A stretch of DNA of 64,000 bases from an uncultured Marivita sp. (GTDB lineage: Bacteria; Pseudomonadota; Alphaproteobacteria; Rhodobacterales; Rhodobacteraceae): contig NZ_CANKYW010000002.1 of assembly GCF_947488135.1 (NCBI RefSeq), positions 682,001 to 746,000 on the forward strand, in the 5' to 3' direction. A program made the translations under genes and the position numbers. The notes beneath the pieces are model-generated. The model was given only the letters and a program-made list of their open reading frames with translations, did not search any database and was not told the DNA's origin. This document shows, in pieces, positions 22,873 to 31,793 of this stretch. Positions within the stretch are counted from its first letter, which is position 1. Each line of letters begins with the position of its first letter.

Positions 22873-23472
22873 ATGGCCCACATTGATTACTTTTTCTCAA
22901 CACTGTCGCCATATGCGTATCTTGCGGGCACAAGGATGGAAGAGGTCGCGGCCAGGCATGGCGCGACGATCACCTACAAACCGGTGGATATCACCACGCT
23001 GTTCGGGCGCACCGGTGGAACGCCTCCGAAAGACCGTCATCCCAGCCGTCAGGAACTGCGCGCCCAGGAACTGACCCGGCAGTCGAAAAAGCTTGGCATG
23101 CCGTTCAACCTGAAACCCGCCTTCTGGCCGACCAATGCCGCGCCATCCTCCTACGCGATCATCGCGGCGCAGAACGCGGGCGGCGGCGATCTGGGCGCGC
23201 TCGCGCACGGGTTCCTACGCGCCGTCTGGGCCGAAGACAAGGACATCGCGCAGGACGACGTGGTGCGCGCCACGCTTGAATCGGCGGGCTTCGATCCCGC
23301 TCTGGCCGATAGCGGCCTGCTGAGCGGGGCAGAAACCTATGCCGCCAACCTCGAAGAAGCCGCATCGCGCGGCGTGTTCGGCGCGCCGTTTTACATCACC
23401 GATGATGACCAGCGGTTCTGGGGACAGGACCGGATCGCCGATCTGGACCTGTATCTCGCCGGAAAGCTCTGA
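22873..23472 (+). CDS. DsbA-fold 2-hydroxychromene-2-carboxylate isomerase family protein
   Basis: A 199-aa protein of the glutathione-dependent kappa-class/HCCA isomerase family. The N-terminus HIDYFFSTLSPYAYLAG has the catalytic-serine segment used in place of the DsbA CxxC (S12). The C-terminal thioredoxin half has GVFGAPFYITDDDQRFWGQDRI, the family pattern with the cis-proline loop. ATG at 22873 follows GGAGGGACC. It overlaps the next gene by one base, so the isomerase and hydrolase are coupled. The real substrate is not evident; no naphthalene catabolic genes are present. Confidence 0.87.
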   Translation: MAHIDYFFSTLSPYAYLAGTRMEEVAARHGATITYKPVDITTLFGRTGGTPPKDRHPSRQELRAQELTRQSKKLGMPFNLKPAFWPTNAAPSSYAIIAAQNAGGGDLGALAHGFLRAVWAEDKDIAQDDVVRATLESAGFDPALADSGLLSGAETYAANLEEAASRGVFGAPFYITDDDQRFWGQDRIADLDLYLAGKL

Positions 23473-24275
23473 TGCCCGAAGGCCAGCGCGCGGGTTTTCC
23501 CGTCTACTGGCGCGACTTCGGCACCGGCCCGGACACAGCGCTGCTCCTGCATTGTGCGCTGGCCCATTCCAAAGCCTGGGCTCCTTTGGCCGAGCGGTTG
23601 TCGGACCGGTTGACGATGACTGCGCCGGATTTGCCGGGGCACGGTCGCAGCGCTGCGTGGGACGGTCGGTGTGCGATCCACGATCAAGTCACCGAGATCG
23701 CCCGCGACATGATCGGCGCCGGCGGCCACGTGATTGGCCACAGCTTCGGCGCAACGGTGGCGTTGCGGTTGGCGTTGGAGGACCCCGGCAAGGTCAGATC
23801 GCTCACCCTGATCGAGCCGGTGCTTTTCGCCGCCGCCGGGCAAAGCGCGCCGTCCGTGCTCAAGGATTACGTCATGACGTCCGAGGCATTCGGAGCCGCG
23901 CTTGCGGCAGAGGACTGGGCGACGGCCGCTGCCGATTTCATCCGGATCTGGGGGGATGGTCGCGCCTGGCCCGATCTGAGCGATCGGGAACGAACGACGT
24001 TCGCGTCGCAGATGCCCTTCATCCGCGAAACCGAACCTTTCCTTCTGCACGATACCGCTGGTCTTCTGACCGAGGGGCGTCTTGAAACAATCGCCTGTCC
24101 GACGCTGCTGATCCGCGGTCAGCGCACCGAGCCGGTCATCACCGCCATCCACGCCACGCTGGAACGTCGTATTCCCGGCGCGGTCGATGTGGTGATCGAC
24201 GGGGCCGGGCACATGGTTCCCATCACCCATCCCGACCCGGTGGCCCGCCATATCCGCAACCTGCTTGACGCCTGA
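23472..24275 (+). CDS. Alpha/beta fold hydrolase
   Basis: A 267-aa hydrolase with the complete catalytic triad region: the oxyanion HCALAHSKAW segment, nucleophile elbow GHSFG (S91), an acid near 220 and histidine in GAGHMVPITHP near 250. Esterase, lactonase or C-C hydrolase are all possible; substrate unknown. The ATG overlaps the stop of the isomerase gene, so the two probably act in the same pathway or at least are made together. Confidence 0.88.
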   Translation: MPEGQRAGFPVYWRDFGTGPDTALLLHCALAHSKAWAPLAERLSDRLTMTAPDLPGHGRSAAWDGRCAIHDQVTEIARDMIGAGGHVIGHSFGATVALRLALEDPGKVRSLTLIEPVLFAAAGQSAPSVLKDYVMTSEAFGAALAAEDWATAAADFIRIWGDGRAWPDLSDRERTTFASQMPFIRETEPFLLHDTAGLLTEGRLETIACPTLLIRGQRTEPVITAIHATLERRIPGAVDVVIDGAGHMVPITHPDPVARHIRNLLDA

Positions 24276-24345
24276 CCCCTTGCAAGCCGCCGGTGGCTGG
24301 GCCATCTACCCAAAGGAACGGCGGTACAGACGACAGGAGACAGCG

Positions 24346-25269
24346 ATGATCGAACTCGGACAAAGCCCTGCGGACAATGACCTGATCAAGGACATCTCCC
24401 AAGAGGCGTTCATGGCCGAAGTGGTCGAGGCGAGCATGGAGGCCCCGATCATCGTCGATTTCTGGGCGCCGTGGTGCGGTCCCTGCAAGACGCTGGGTCC
24501 CCAGCTTGAAGCGGCGGTCCGCTCGGCGCGTGGCGCAGTCAAGATGGCCAAGATCAACGTCGACCAGGCCGAAGGTCTGGTTCAGGCGCTCGCGCAGCAG
24601 GGTCTGCCGATCCAATCCATCCCGACCGTGATGGCCTTTGTTCAAGGCCGTCCCGTCGATATGTTCCAGGGGGCCAAGTCGCCTTCCGAACTCAAGGCGT
24701 TCATCGACAAGGTCATCACCGCGGCCGGGGGTGAAACCGGCGGGGGTCTGGATGACGCCGTCGAGGCGGCTGAGGAAATGCTCGAAACCGGTGCCACCGT
24801 GGATGCGATGCAGACGTTCGCGGCGGTTCTCGAAGAAGAACCCAACCATGCCCGCGCCTATGCCGGATTGATCCGTGCCCATCTGGCGATCGACGAGCTT
24901 GAACAGGCCGAGGCGATCCTGAACGGCGCGCCCGCCGAAATCGCCCAGAGCGCGGAAATCGAAGCCGCGCGCGCGCAGCTTGAACTGGCCAAACAGGCCA
25001 GCAATTCCGGCCCCGTTTCCGAGTTGCAGGCCCAGGTTGAGGCGGACCCGGACAATCACCAGGCTCGTTTCGATCTGGCCCAGGCGCTCTACGCCTCGGG
25101 GGATGGAGAGGGCGCGGTTGATCAACTTCTGGAGCTGTTCCGTCGTGATCGCGAATGGAATGACGGGGCTGCGAAAGCGCAGTTGATGACCATCTTCGAA
25201 GCGCTGAAACCGAACGATCCCGTGGCATTGAATGGACGGCGTCGATTGAGCTCGATGATATTTGCCTGA
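24346..25269 (+). CDS. cnoX: Thioredoxin-TPR co-chaperone, CnoX-like
   Basis: A 307-aa protein with an N-terminal thioredoxin domain (WCGPC at 43-47, with both cysteines) and a C-terminal tetratricopeptide-type helical domain (about 120-300). The architecture is that of CnoX/YbbN, a chaperedoxin that protects proteins from oxidation and passes them to GroEL or DnaK. Unlike E. coli CnoX, whose active site is degenerate, this one keeps CGPC, as alphaproteobacterial forms do. ATG at 24346 follows AGGAG at seven bases; upstream in-frame codons lack homology. Two further proteostasis or modification genes follow. Confidence 0.88.
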   Translation: MIELGQSPADNDLIKDISQEAFMAEVVEASMEAPIIVDFWAPWCGPCKTLGPQLEAAVRSARGAVKMAKINVDQAEGLVQALAQQGLPIQSIPTVMAFVQGRPVDMFQGAKSPSELKAFIDKVITAAGGETGGGLDDAVEAAEEMLETGATVDAMQTFAAVLEEEPNHARAYAGLIRAHLAIDELEQAEAILNGAPAEIAQSAEIEAARAQLELAKQASNSGPVSELQAQVEADPDNHQARFDLAQALYASGDGEGAVDQLLELFRRDREWNDGAAKAQLMTIFEALKPNDPVALNGRRRLSSMIFA

Positions 25270-25296
25270 TCGCTTTGTCAGGCTAGGTCGTGGGTC

Positions 25297-25941
25297 ATGA
25301 TAAGAGTCACCGAATTGCCGGGATCCATCCCCGTCTTCCCGCTGCCCGGGGCGCTTTTGCTGCCCCGCGCACGGCTGCCACTGCACCTGTTCGAGCCGCG
25401 CTATCTGCAAATGCTCGAAGATGCGATGAAAACACCGGCGCGGCTCATCGGGATGGTGCAGCCCAACGTCCGGCCGAACGGTGATCAGGACGCCTTGCAC
25501 CGCATCGGCTGCGCTGGGCGCGTGACCCAGTTTTCCGAGACCGAGGACGGGCGCTACATGATCACCCTCACGGGCATCTCGCGCTTCCGCATCGGGGCCG
25601 AGGTCGAGGGTTTTACACCTTACCGCAAGTTCGACGTGAACTGGGACGGGTTCGACCGGGATCAGGGTGGGCCGGAGCACGATCGCGGATTTGACCGCGA
25701 TGCGTTCATGGACCTGCTGGACCGCTATTTCTCGGCACGCGATCTTTCGGCGGATTGGCCGACCTTGAAAGAGGCGGATGACGAGTTGCTGATCAATTCG
25801 CTGTCGATGCTTCTCGATTTCGAACCCGAGGAAAAGCAGGCGCTTCTTGAAGCGCCATCGCTCTCCACACGTCGCGAAACACTTGTGACCTTGATTGAAT
25901 ACGCCCTGCGCGGCGGCCAGTCGGAAGATATCCTGCAATGA
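25297..25941 (+). CDS. LON substrate-binding domain protein, no protease domain
   Basis: A 214-aa protein consisting only of the Lon N-terminal (LON substrate-binding) domain: [34 protein letters not shown] at residues 6-39 and the [21 protein letters not shown] strand region. It has no AAA+ or Ser-Lys protease part, so it may bind unfolded protein or act as an adaptor. It lies 27 bp after the CnoX-like gene and overlaps the Trm112 gene by four bases (ATGA), making a three-gene operon. Confidence 0.9.
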   Translation: MIRVTELPGSIPVFPLPGALLLPRARLPLHLFEPRYLQMLEDAMKTPARLIGMVQPNVRPNGDQDALHRIGCAGRVTQFSETEDGRYMITLTGISRFRIGAEVEGFTPYRKFDVNWDGFDRDQGGPEHDRGFDRDAFMDLLDRYFSARDLSADWPTLKEADDELLINSLSMLLDFEPEEKQALLEAPSLSTRRETLVTLIEYALRGGQSEDILQ

Positions 25942-26120
25942 CCGAGACACCGGGTTTCGACCGCAAGATGCTCGAGGCGCTGGTCTGTCCGCAAACACAG
26001 GGCAGGCTCGAATACGACGCGGCCAAGCAGGAACTGGTCAGCCGGTCCGCGCATTTGGCCTACCCGATCCGGGACGGCATCCCGATCATGCTTATCGACG
26101 AAGCCCGCGAGATCGACTGA
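25938..26120 (+). CDS. Trm112 family protein
   Basis: A 60-aa protein of the Trm112/YcaR family. The first half has [17 protein letters not shown], where only one of the zinc cysteines of the eukaryotic protein remains, and the second half has [19 protein letters not shown], the family signature. Eukaryotic Trm112 activates methyltransferases; the bacterial role is not settled. It begins with an ATGA overlap to the LON-domain gene. Confidence 0.92.
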   Translation: MTETPGFDRKMLEALVCPQTQGRLEYDAAKQELVSRSAHLAYPIRDGIPIMLIDEAREID

Positions 26121-26193
26121 CACATTTTCGCAGAATTGACAGGCTTTCGACCCTGCGATACCCCGCGTGTCTTTCAAGGATACGAGGGGCAGC

Positions 26194-27102
26194 ATGGGAC
26201 GCAAACGCAAGGGGCGCGATATTTCAGGATGGCTGGTGGTCGACAAGCCCGCAGGCCTGACCTCGACCGCCGTGGTCAACAAGGTGCGCTGGGCCTTCGA
26301 CGCGAAAAAGGCCGGGCACGCCGGGACCCTCGATCCCGATGCGACCGGTGTTCTTGCTGTCGCTTTGGGTGAAGCGACCAAGACCGTCCCCTATATCACC
26401 GATGCACTCAAAGCGTACGAATTCACCGTACGGTTCGGACAGTCGACCCGTACGGATGACGCCGAAGGTGACGTGATCGCAACCTCCGATCTGCGGCCGA
26501 CGGATGACGAGATCAAGGAAGCCCTGCACAGCTTCGTCGGTGACATCCAACAGGTGCCGCCGCAGTTTTCCGCCGTGAAGATTGACGGGGAACGCGCCTA
26601 CAAACGCGCCCGCGATGGTGAGGACATGGAGCTGGCCGCGCGACCCCTCTACGTGGACGAACTGACCCTGCTGGACCGTCCCGATGCCGATCATGCCGTG
26701 CTGATGCTGGTCTGCGGCAAGGGCGGTTATGTCCGGTCGATCGCGCGAGACCTCGGAGAGAAGCTGGGCTGCCTCGGCCATGTGCTGCGTCTGCGCCGCG
26801 TCTGGTCGGGGCCCTTCGACGTCGAGGACGGGATAAGCCTCGATCGGATCGACGCGCTTGCCCGCACGCCGGAACTCGACAGCTATCTGAGGCCGCTCGA
26901 GGAAGGATTGGCCGATCTGCCGGAACTCACCTGCACGCCGGAAGCCGCCGCCAAGCTGCGCAACGGCAATCCCGCGATGGTGATTGCCTCGGGCGTGGAG
27001 TACGGCGAGGAATGTTGGGTCTCCAGCAACGGCGAGCCGATCGCCGTCGGCGTCTACAAATCGGGCGAGGTGCACCCCTCCCGGGTTTTTGTCACCGCAT
27101 GA
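26194..27102 (+). CDS. truB: tRNA pseudouridine(55) synthase
   Basis: Isomerises U55 in the tRNA T-loop. The 302-aa protein has [13 protein letters not shown] at 12-24 and the catalytic aspartate D47 in GTLDPDATG, followed by the [18 protein letters not shown] segment and a PUA-like C-terminal part. ATG at 26194 follows GAGGGG; an upstream in-frame ATG would add nine unlikely residues. It overlaps the DUF1643 gene by four bases. rpsO and pnp follow within 2 kb, the widespread truB-rpsO-pnp order, here with two small genes inserted. Confidence 0.95.
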   Translation: MGRKRKGRDISGWLVVDKPAGLTSTAVVNKVRWAFDAKKAGHAGTLDPDATGVLAVALGEATKTVPYITDALKAYEFTVRFGQSTRTDDAEGDVIATSDLRPTDDEIKEALHSFVGDIQQVPPQFSAVKIDGERAYKRARDGEDMELAARPLYVDELTLLDRPDADHAVLMLVCGKGGYVRSIARDLGEKLGCLGHVLRLRRVWSGPFDVEDGISLDRIDALARTPELDSYLRPLEEGLADLPELTCTPEAAAKLRNGNPAMVIASGVEYGEECWVSSNGEPIAVGVYKSGEVHPSRVFVTA

Positions 27103-27653
27103 CCGACCTCCCGGCGGAGCTTTGCAAGACGTTGGTCCATCGCGCGCACGAAGCAGAGGGCTGCCTGTCGCGCGTCTGGTATTCGCCCTGCGACGCCTAT
27201 CGCTATGGATTGTCCCGTGTATGGGATGCCCGCAAATCCGCGCTGTTGTTCATCATGCTGAACCCGTCCACCGCGGATGAGCACCGCAACGATCCCACCG
27301 TCGCGCGATGCGAGACTCGCGCGCGGGCGATGGGGTTCGGCGGTGTGATGATCGCCAATCTTTTCGCTTTCCGCGCGACGCGTCCACAGGATTTGAAGCG
27401 CGCGGCCCTGCCCGTCGGGGACGCCAACGATCTGCTGCTCGACGCGTGGTCTGGAAACGCCGGGATGACCGTGGCGGCATGGGGCGTGCACGGCAGTCAC
27501 CTGGGCCGCGCACAACAGGTGGCTCGGCGGCTTCAGGGCGACCTGCATCATCTGGGCCTGACCAAGGAGAGCCATCCGCGCCATCCCTTATACGTGTCCT
27601 TCGCCACCGCGCCCGTGCCGTGGCCCCGGACCCAGCGCTATCCGGGTGGGTGA
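27099..27653 (+). CDS. DUF1643 domain protein
   Basis: A 184-aa cytosolic protein of the DUF1643 family. Family hallmarks are RYGLSRVWD near 30, [23 protein letters not shown] at about 48-70 and the late [14 protein letters not shown] block. No function is established; the fold may be distantly related to uracil-DNA glycosylases, which also have an N-P-S and an H-P segment, but that is only an impression. It starts in an ATGA overlap with truB, so translation is probably coupled. Confidence 0.88.
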   Translation: MTDLPAELCKTLVHRAHEAEGCLSRVWYSPCDAYRYGLSRVWDARKSALLFIMLNPSTADEHRNDPTVARCETRARAMGFGGVMIANLFAFRATRPQDLKRAALPVGDANDLLLDAWSGNAGMTVAAWGVHGSHLGRAQQVARRLQGDLHHLGLTKESHPRHPLYVSFATAPVPWPRTQRYPGG

Positions 27654-27734
27654 CGACCCGAGGCGTTGAAGAAAAACGGTTCCTTTACGCTTTGCGACTA
27701 ACCTGCCGCGACACAAATCTGGGCGCGGGTCTTC

Positions 27735-28133
27735 ATGGTCTATTTCGCGGTTTCACTGATCGGGCTTTTCGGTATTGCCGGTCTCTTCGTCGCAATGCCT
27801 TCGCGGGTGTCGCAACGCGGTGTCACGCGTTGCGCGGTCGACGATTGGCCCGATGTTCCGGTCGACGCGCTGGGTCTGTTCCAACGCGTCGGGCGCATCA
27901 ACCAGCCAAGCGCGCGGCCCGACGTGCCGTCGCGGGTCGCAACATTTGAAGCGGCACAGGACCGCTTGCTCGAGCATGTGACGCCGTCGATCCCTGGTCG
28001 GCCTGACATCGCCTTGCGCCTGTCGCCTTACGATGATGCCTGGACCGATGTTCTGCTGAACGGAGCCTTGATCGTTCAGGTGCCGACACAGGCTTTGATA
28101 GCGCATCGTGACGCAATGGCGTGGCCCGGATGA
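27735..28133 (+). CDS. Small membrane-anchored hypothetical protein
   Basis: A 132-aa protein I do not recognise. Residues 1-20 form one N-terminal membrane helix (YFAVSLIGLFGIAGLFVAM) and the rest is a soluble domain with no cysteine pair and no known motif. The ribosome site is weak, but codon use is gene-like and the ORF fills the gap between the DUF1643 gene and rpsO in the same direction. Confidence 0.55.
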   Translation: MVYFAVSLIGLFGIAGLFVAMPSRVSQRGVTRCAVDDWPDVPVDALGLFQRVGRINQPSARPDVPSRVATFEAAQDRLLEHVTPSIPGRPDIALRLSPYDDAWTDVLLNGALIVQVPTQALIAHRDAMAWPG

Positions 28134-28286
28134 TGCAGACAACTGTGGCGCGCGACAGGGGCTTCCCAAGCCTGGAATAATCGCCTATACGCCCGCATCC
28201 GCAAGACGTGCGGAGATTCTCCATGGGCCCTGCTGGACGACATCCCGGCTTGCGCCATTCACACAAACCTTCGAAAGGAGACCCCG

Positions 28287-28556
28287 ATGTCGATCACTGT
28301 CGAAGAAAAGAACCGCCTGATCAAGGAATTCGCGACCAAGGACGGCGACACAGGTTCGCCCGAGGTTCAGATCGCCATTCTGACCAGCCGCATCTCCACC
28401 CTGACCGAGCACTTCAAGACCCACAAGAAAGACAACCACTCGCGTCGTGGTCTTCTCAAGCTGGTGGCTCAGCGTCGTAAGCTCTTGGACTACACCAAGA
28501 ACAAGGACGAAGCGCGCTATCAGGACCTGATCAAGCGTCTGGGCATCCGTCGCTAA
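28287..28556 (+). CDS. rpsO: 30S ribosomal protein S15
   Basis: 89-aa primary 16S rRNA-binding protein that starts assembly of the platform of the small subunit. The signature [35 protein letters not shown] is intact at about 38-73. The ATG follows AAAGGAGA. A terminator follows 24 bases after the stop, so rpsO and pnp are probably partly uncoupled. Confidence 0.98.
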   Translation: MSITVEEKNRLIKEFATKDGDTGSPEVQIAILTSRISTLTEHFKTHKKDNHSRRGLLKLVAQRRKLLDYTKNKDEARYQDLIKRLGIRR

Positions 28557-28580
28557 GACGTGCCGATACACGGTTTTCCA

Positions 28581-28606
28581 AGGGCTCGCTTCGCGGGCCC
28601 TTTTTC
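28581..28606 (+). terminator. Intrinsic terminator after rpsO
   Basis: Stem AGGGCTCGC against GCGGGCCCT (with a wobble), short TTC loop, then five T. It lies 25 bases past the rpsO stop. Confidence 0.85.
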
Positions 28607-28627
28607 GTTTCGACCGCATCGGTCCCG

Positions 28628-28673
28628 CGCCAAATCCTTGTAAGGATTTGGCGAAAATCTTGATAGATTTTCG
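28628..28673. repeat. Paired intergenic hairpins, copy B
   Basis: Hairpin 1 pairs CGCCAAATCCTT (28628-28639) with AAGGATTTGGCG (28642-28653) across GT. Hairpin 2 pairs CGAAAATCT (28652-28660) with AGATTTTCG (28665-28673) across TGAT. They share two bases. Both are perfect yet unrelated in stem sequence to copies A, C and D. Location: between the rpsO terminator and the pnp leader. Confidence 0.75.
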
Positions 28674-28794
28674 GTGCCGCCGCTGTGATCTGCGGCGACA
28701 AAACGAAAGGTTTTCTTTGCAACGTATTTCCTGTATGGCCCCATCATCTGAGACGTGACGCTTCGACCCTGGCGCATGGAATGATGAAAGGGTC

Positions 28795-28850
28795 GGCGGC
28801 AATGGGGCCGCCATGAAAAACGGGAGACCCGGAGGGCCGGGAGTGCTCCC
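28795..28850 (+). promoter_or_regulatory. Structured 5' leader of pnp
   Basis: Two hairpins lie just before pnp: GGCGGC/GCCGCC (28795-28812) and a longer one with outer arms GGGAG/CTCCC and inner CCCGG/CCGGG (28822-28850), ending 15 bases before the start codon. In E. coli the pnp leader hairpin is cut by RNase III for autoregulation; a similar role here is inference. The 306 bases between rpsO and pnp otherwise hold only the terminator and the paired repeat. Confidence 0.5.
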
Positions 28851-28865
28851 TTACAGGAAACGATG

Positions 28866-31007
28866 ATGTTCAATACGACAACGAAAACGATGCAGTGGGG
28901 CGAAGAAACGCTCACGCTGGAAACGGGCAAGGTTGCCCGTCAGGCCGATGGCAGCGTGATCGCGACCCTCGGCGAAACCTCGGTGATGGCCAACGTGACC
29001 TTCGCCAAGGAACCCAAGCCCGGTCAGGATTTCTTTCCGCTGACCGTGCATTACCAAGAGAAATACTATGCCGCCGGTAAAGTGCCGGGTGGCTTCTTCA
29101 AGCGCGAGGCGCGTCCGACCGAGAAGGAAACGCTGACCGCGCGCCTGATCGACCGTCCGATCCGCCCGCTCTTCGTGCCGGGCTTCAAGAACGAAGTTCT
29201 CGTCATGTGCACCGTGCTGAGCCACGACCTGGTCAATGACCCGGATATCGTCGCGATGATCGCCGCGTCCGCCGCGCTGACCATTTCCGGCGCGCCGTTC
29301 ATGGGGCCGATCGCGGGCTGCCGCGTGGGTTATGTCGATGGTGACTACATCCTCAACCCCGATGTGGAGGATATGGACCAGCTGCGCAACAACCCCGAGC
29401 AGCGACTCGATCTGGTTGTCGCTGGCACCAAAGACGCCGTGATGATGGTCGAATCCGAAGCGTACGAGCTGACCGAGGATGAGATGCTCGGTGCCGTGAC
29501 CTTCGCGCACGAGCAGATCCAGCCGGTGATCGACCTGATCATCGACCTGGCCGAATCCGCCGCGAAAGAGCCGTTCGACTTCCAGCCGCCGGATTACAGC
29601 GATCTTTACGAAGCGGTGAAAGCCGCGGGCGAAGACAAGATCCGCGCCGCGTATGCCATCACCGACAAGCAAGAGCGGACCACAGCTTTGTCCGACGCCA
29701 AGGCGGCGATCAAAGAGGCTCTTACCGAAGAGCAGCTTGAAGATCCGAATCTCGGATCGGCCATGAAGAAGCTGGAAGCGTCAGTCCTGCGAGGCGACGT
29801 TGTCAAAACCGGCAAGCGGATCGACGGTCGCGCGCTGGATACGGTGCGTCCGATCGTGTGCGAAACCGGCCTGTTGCCGCGGACCCACGGGTCGGCGCTG
29901 TTCACCCGTGGTGAAACGCAGGGTCTGGTTGTGACCACGCTCGGCACCGGCGACGATGAGCAGATCATCGACGCGCTGCACGGAAACTATCGGTCGAACT
30001 TCCTGCTCCACTACAACTTCCCGCCCTATTCGGTCGGTGAAGCGGGTCGCGTGGGCCCTCCGGGACGTCGCGAGATCGGTCACGGCAAATTGGCATGGCG
30101 TGCGCTTCAGGCGGTTCTGCCGGCAGCCACCGATTTCCCCTACACCATTCGCGTGGTGTCCGAGATCACGGAATCCAACGGCTCGTCTTCGATGGCGTCG
30201 GTCTGTGGTGGCTCGCTGTCGATGATGGACGCGGGCGTTCCACTCAAATCCGCTGTGGCCGGTGTGGCCATGGGGCTGATCCTCGAAGAGGATGGGTCCT
30301 ACGCCGTCCTGACCGACATCCTGGGTGACGAAGATCACCTTGGCGACATGGACTTCAAGGTGGCGGGCACCGAAAACGGGATCACGTCGCTTCAGATGGA
30401 CATCAAGGTCGCAGGCATCACGCCCGAGATCATGAAGAAGGCCCTCGCTCAGGCGAAAGACGGCCGGATGCATATCTTGGGTGAGATGAACAAGGCCCTG
30501 ACCGGTGCCGCTGAATTCAGCGTTCACGCACCGCGTATCGAGACGATGCAGATCCCGACCGACAAGATCCGGGAAGTGATTGGATCCGGCGGCAAGGTCA
30601 TCCGCGAGATCGTGGAAGTGTCCGGTGCCAAGGTCGACATCAACGACGAAGGCATCATCAAGATCGCCTCGCCGAACGGTGAAGCCATCAAGACGGCGTA
30701 TGACATGATCCATTCGATCGTGGCAGAGCCGGAAGAGGGCCAGATCTACAAGGGCAAGGTCGTGAAGATCGTCGATTTCGGCGCCTTCGTGAACTTCTTT
30801 GGCAAGCGCGATGGTCTGGTGCACGTGTCCCAGATCGAAAACCGCCGTCTGAACCATCCGTCGGATGTGCTCAAGGAAGGTCAGGAAGTCTACGTGAAGC
30901 TTCTGGGCTTTGACGACCGCGGCAAGGTGCGCCTTGCGATGAAGATGGTCGATCAGGAGACCGGCGAAGAGCTGGCGCCGGAGGCCAAGAAAGAAGACGC
31001 AGAGTAA
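28866..31007 (+). CDS. pnp: Polyribonucleotide nucleotidyltransferase (PNPase)
   Basis: Phosphorolytic 3'-5' exoribonuclease and degradosome component, 713 aa. Two RNase PH domains (about 1-145 and 310-530) flank a helical linker; the KH domain has [12 protein letters not shown] near 560, and an S1 domain ([28 protein letters not shown]) closes the protein near 620-690. The second ATG of an ATGATG pair is preferred because AGGA lies seven bases upstream and orthologues begin MFN. A strong terminator follows. Confidence 0.97.
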   Translation: MFNTTTKTMQWGEETLTLETGKVARQADGSVIATLGETSVMANVTFAKEPKPGQDFFPLTVHYQEKYYAAGKVPGGFFKREARPTEKETLTARLIDRPIRPLFVPGFKNEVLVMCTVLSHDLVNDPDIVAMIAASAALTISGAPFMGPIAGCRVGYVDGDYILNPDVEDMDQLRNNPEQRLDLVVAGTKDAVMMVESEAYELTEDEMLGAVTFAHEQIQPVIDLIIDLAESAAKEPFDFQPPDYSDLYEAVKAAGEDKIRAAYAITDKQERTTALSDAKAAIKEALTEEQLEDPNLGSAMKKLEASVLRGDVVKTGKRIDGRALDTVRPIVCETGLLPRTHGSALFTRGETQGLVVTTLGTGDDEQIIDALHGNYRSNFLLHYNFPPYSVGEAGRVGPPGRREIGHGKLAWRALQAVLPAATDFPYTIRVVSEITESNGSSSMASVCGGSLSMMDAGVPLKSAVAGVAMGLILEEDGSYAVLTDILGDEDHLGDMDFKVAGTENGITSLQMDIKVAGITPEIMKKALAQAKDGRMHILGEMNKALTGAAEFSVHAPRIETMQIPTDKIREVIGSGGKVIREIVEVSGAKVDINDEGIIKIASPNGEAIKTAYDMIHSIVAEPEEGQIYKGKVVKIVDFGAFVNFFGKRDGLVHVSQIENRRLNHPSDVLKEGQEVYVKLLGFDDRGKVRLAMKMVDQETGEELAPEAKKEDAE

Positions 31008-31034
31008 TCTGCGACGTTTCAAACGTCTGAAAAC

Positions 31035-31063
31035 AAAGGTGTCCCCGCGGGGACACCTTTTTT
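31035..31063 (+). terminator. Intrinsic terminator of pnp
   Basis: A 26-bp perfect palindrome with the arm AAAGGTGTCCCC, followed by a T-run, 27 bases past the pnp stop. Confidence 0.93.
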
Positions 31064-31091
31064 GTTGGGGCAGGGGCGCTACTTTTGCCTC

Positions 31092-31631
31092 ATGCTGAAA
31101 TCCATTCTTTTGATCGCTTCACTGACAGCGGGGCAGGCTATGGCCGAAACGGTGTTCGACGATTTTTCCGGTGACGCGAATGCCCGATGGGACTACGTCG
31201 CCGATGGCGTGATGGGCGGTGTGTCGTCCGGTCGCGCCGAAATTCGGGGGACGGGAGCGGGCGCCGTTCTGCGCCTTACGGGCGCCGTGAGCACAGACAA
31301 CAACGGTGGCTTCATTCAGGTGCGGCGGCGGTTTTCCGATCCTTGGCCGAGCGGGGCGCAGGGTCTTGATCTGCGGGTCCGCGGGAATGGTGAAACGTAT
31401 TACGTCTTTCTGAAAACGCCGAACCTGAACCGCGTCTGGTACTCCTACCGGGCGTCTTTCACCGCGCCTGCGAATTGGACGCAGGTGACGCTGCCCTTTG
31501 CCGAATTCACCGCCTCGCATGACGCCATGCCGCAATCCTTTGCGGCGTCTGAAGTGACCAGCCTCGCGATCGTGGCCTATGGCGGGGATTTCGACGCGGA
31601 TGTCAGCGTGGACCGAATTTCGCTCTATTGA
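31092..31631 (+). CDS. CIA30-domain protein with signal peptide
   Basis: A 179-aa exported protein. Residues 1-18 are a signal peptide ending AMA before ETVFDDF. The rest is a CIA30 (complex I intermediate-associated protein 30) beta-sandwich: RWDYVADGVMGGVSSGRAEI near 33-52, DNNGGFIQVRRRF and the carbohydrate-binding-like GLDLRVRGNGETYYVFLKT. Mitochondrial CIA30 helps complex I assembly; the periplasmic bacterial members have no established role. ATG at 31092 begins the signal peptide; the in-frame codon 30 bases earlier lies in the pnp terminator. Confidence 0.85.
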   Translation: MLKSILLIASLTAGQAMAETVFDDFSGDANARWDYVADGVMGGVSSGRAEIRGTGAGAVLRLTGAVSTDNNGGFIQVRRRFSDPWPSGAQGLDLRVRGNGETYYVFLKTPNLNRVWYSYRASFTAPANWTQVTLPFAEFTASHDAMPQSFAASEVTSLAIVAYGGDFDADVSVDRISLY

Positions 31632-31649
31632 TCCCGCATCCCGACCGGA

Positions 31650-31678
31650 CAAAAAAAGACCCGGGCAAAAGCCCGGGC
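31650..31678 (-). terminator. Intrinsic terminator of the leftward response regulator gene
   Basis: Read on the - strand, CCCGGGC, loop TTTT, GCCCGGG is followed by T-C and seven T (the A-run at 31651-31657). The polarity fits only leftward transcription, so it ends the response-regulator message, whose stop is about 115 bases upstream. Confidence 0.85.
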
Positions 31679-31700
31679 CAAGTCCAACAGGGAGGTGCAT

Positions 31701-31769
31701 ATGATAACCCGCATATGCGACGGGAACTCTTACAGCCTGGATAAAGATGTAGGTGCCATGCTTCTATGA
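31701..31769 (+). CDS. Possible 22-aa small protein with strong ribosome site
   Basis: The rightward ORF ATG...TGA encodes 22 residues (starting MITRICDGN, ending VGAMLL). It follows AGGGAGGTGC, one of the strongest ribosome sites in the window. The start codon lies in a potential hairpin GCATATG / CATATGC that spans the first eight codons. It is antisense to the tail of the response-regulator transcript. It may be a small protein, a leader peptide or only chance. Confidence 0.3.
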   Translation: MITRICDGNSYSLDKDVGAMLL

Positions 31770-31793
31770 TCCAAATCAAAATGGACCAAGGTC

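Noticed and set aside
31650-31678. Rightward terminator of the CIA30 gene
   Set aside because: The T-run exists only for leftward transcription; rightward the stem is followed by CCAAGTCC.
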